From Fluviibacter sp964387485 (GTDB lineage: Bacteria > Pseudomonadota > Gammaproteobacteria > Burkholderiales > Rhodocyclaceae), in NCBI GenBank assembly GCA_964387485.1, contig CAYLWV010000084.1, forward strand, positions 1 through 5,854: a DNA stretch of 5,854 bases, read 5' to 3'. Shown here piece after piece: positions 5,613 to 5,854 of this stretch. The notes under the pieces were generated by a model, which was given only the letters and a program-made list of their open reading frames with translations, did not search any database and was not told the origin of the DNA. Every line of letters begins with the position of its first letter. The stretch's first letter is position 1. The translations under genes were made by a program, and so were the position numbers.

Positions 5613-5854
5613 ATGGCAAAAACACTCTACGATAAATTGTGGGAAAACCACGTCGTCCGTCAGGAAGAAGACGGTACGGCGCTGATTTATATTGATCGTC
5701 ATCTGGTGCACGAAGTGACCAGTCCGCAGGCCTTTGAAGGTCTGCGACTGGCTGATCGCAAAGCCTGGCGCATCGAATCCGTGGTGGCCACGGTGGACCA
5801 CAACACGCCGACGGATGGTTGGGAAAAAGCCGAAGGTACGGCCTGTATCGACGA
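5613..5854 (+). CDS. leuC: 3-isopropylmalate dehydratase large subunit, 5' part (cut by window edge)
   Basis: With LeuD it isomerises 2-isopropylmalate to 3-isopropylmalate in leucine biosynthesis, using a [4Fe-4S] cluster in the cytoplasm. Only the first 80 codons are present. They match the LeuC amino terminus: MAKTLYDKLWENHVV, then IDRHLVHEVTSPQAFEGLR (27-45) and the active-site-region motif DHNTPT (62-67). The cluster cysteines lie later in the protein, beyond the window. The ATG at 5613 is supported by the family start and by GGAA six bases upstream. The gap from the transporter gene is 51 bases, so transcription could be shared or independent. leuD and leuB are expected downstream, from the usual gene order in related bacteria. 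Confidence 0.96.
   Translation, partial: MAKTLYDKLWENHVVRQEEDGTALIYIDRHLVHEVTSPQAFEGLRLADRKAWRIESVVATVDHNTPTDGWEKAEGTACID

Noticed and set aside
5385..5801. 138-residue minus-strand open frame across the transporter end and leuC start
   Set aside because: It is antisense to two well-identified genes and has no recognisable domain.

Overview
This looks like an ordinary chromosomal core region of a Gram-negative bacterium, most likely a betaproteobacterium (Burkholderiales-type). The assignment is inferred from the style of the AroC and LeuC amino termini, the long zinc-ribbon form of NrdJ, and the moderately high-GC sequence with strong third-position G/C preference. There are no insertion sequences, phage genes, CRISPR repeats, tRNAs or rRNAs.

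Layout. The minus strand from 2851 down to the left edge is one long gene, nrdJ, the adenosylcobalamin (B12)-dependent class II ribonucleotide reductase. Nearly all of it is present; only the last few codons lie beyond position 1. From 2852 to 3234 is a 383-base divergent intergenic region. It holds a convincing pair of NrdR operator boxes over the putative nrdJ promoter, a long inverted repeat, several smaller dyads, and an extended -10 promoter facing the other way. On the plus strand follow aroC (chorismate synthase, 3235-4353), an MFS transporter whose ATG overlaps the aroC stop codon (4353-5561), a 51-base gap with a possible promoter and hairpin, and the first 80 codons of leuC (isopropylmalate isomerase large subunit, 5613 to the right edge).

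How the parts relate. nrdJ makes deoxynucleotides and appears to be controlled by the dNTP-sensing repressor NrdR. aroC completes the shikimate pathway and is probably co-transcribed and translationally coupled with the transporter, whose substrate cannot be read from sequence. leuC begins the leucine biosynthesis block and may have its own promoter at the end of the transporter gene.

I found no clearly new multi-gene system. The points most worth a second look are the paired NrdR boxes, the tandem duplication in the NrdJ C-terminal region, and the intergenic inverted repeat with a helically phased third arm. Long open frames antisense to nrdJ and aroC are shadows of the real genes.
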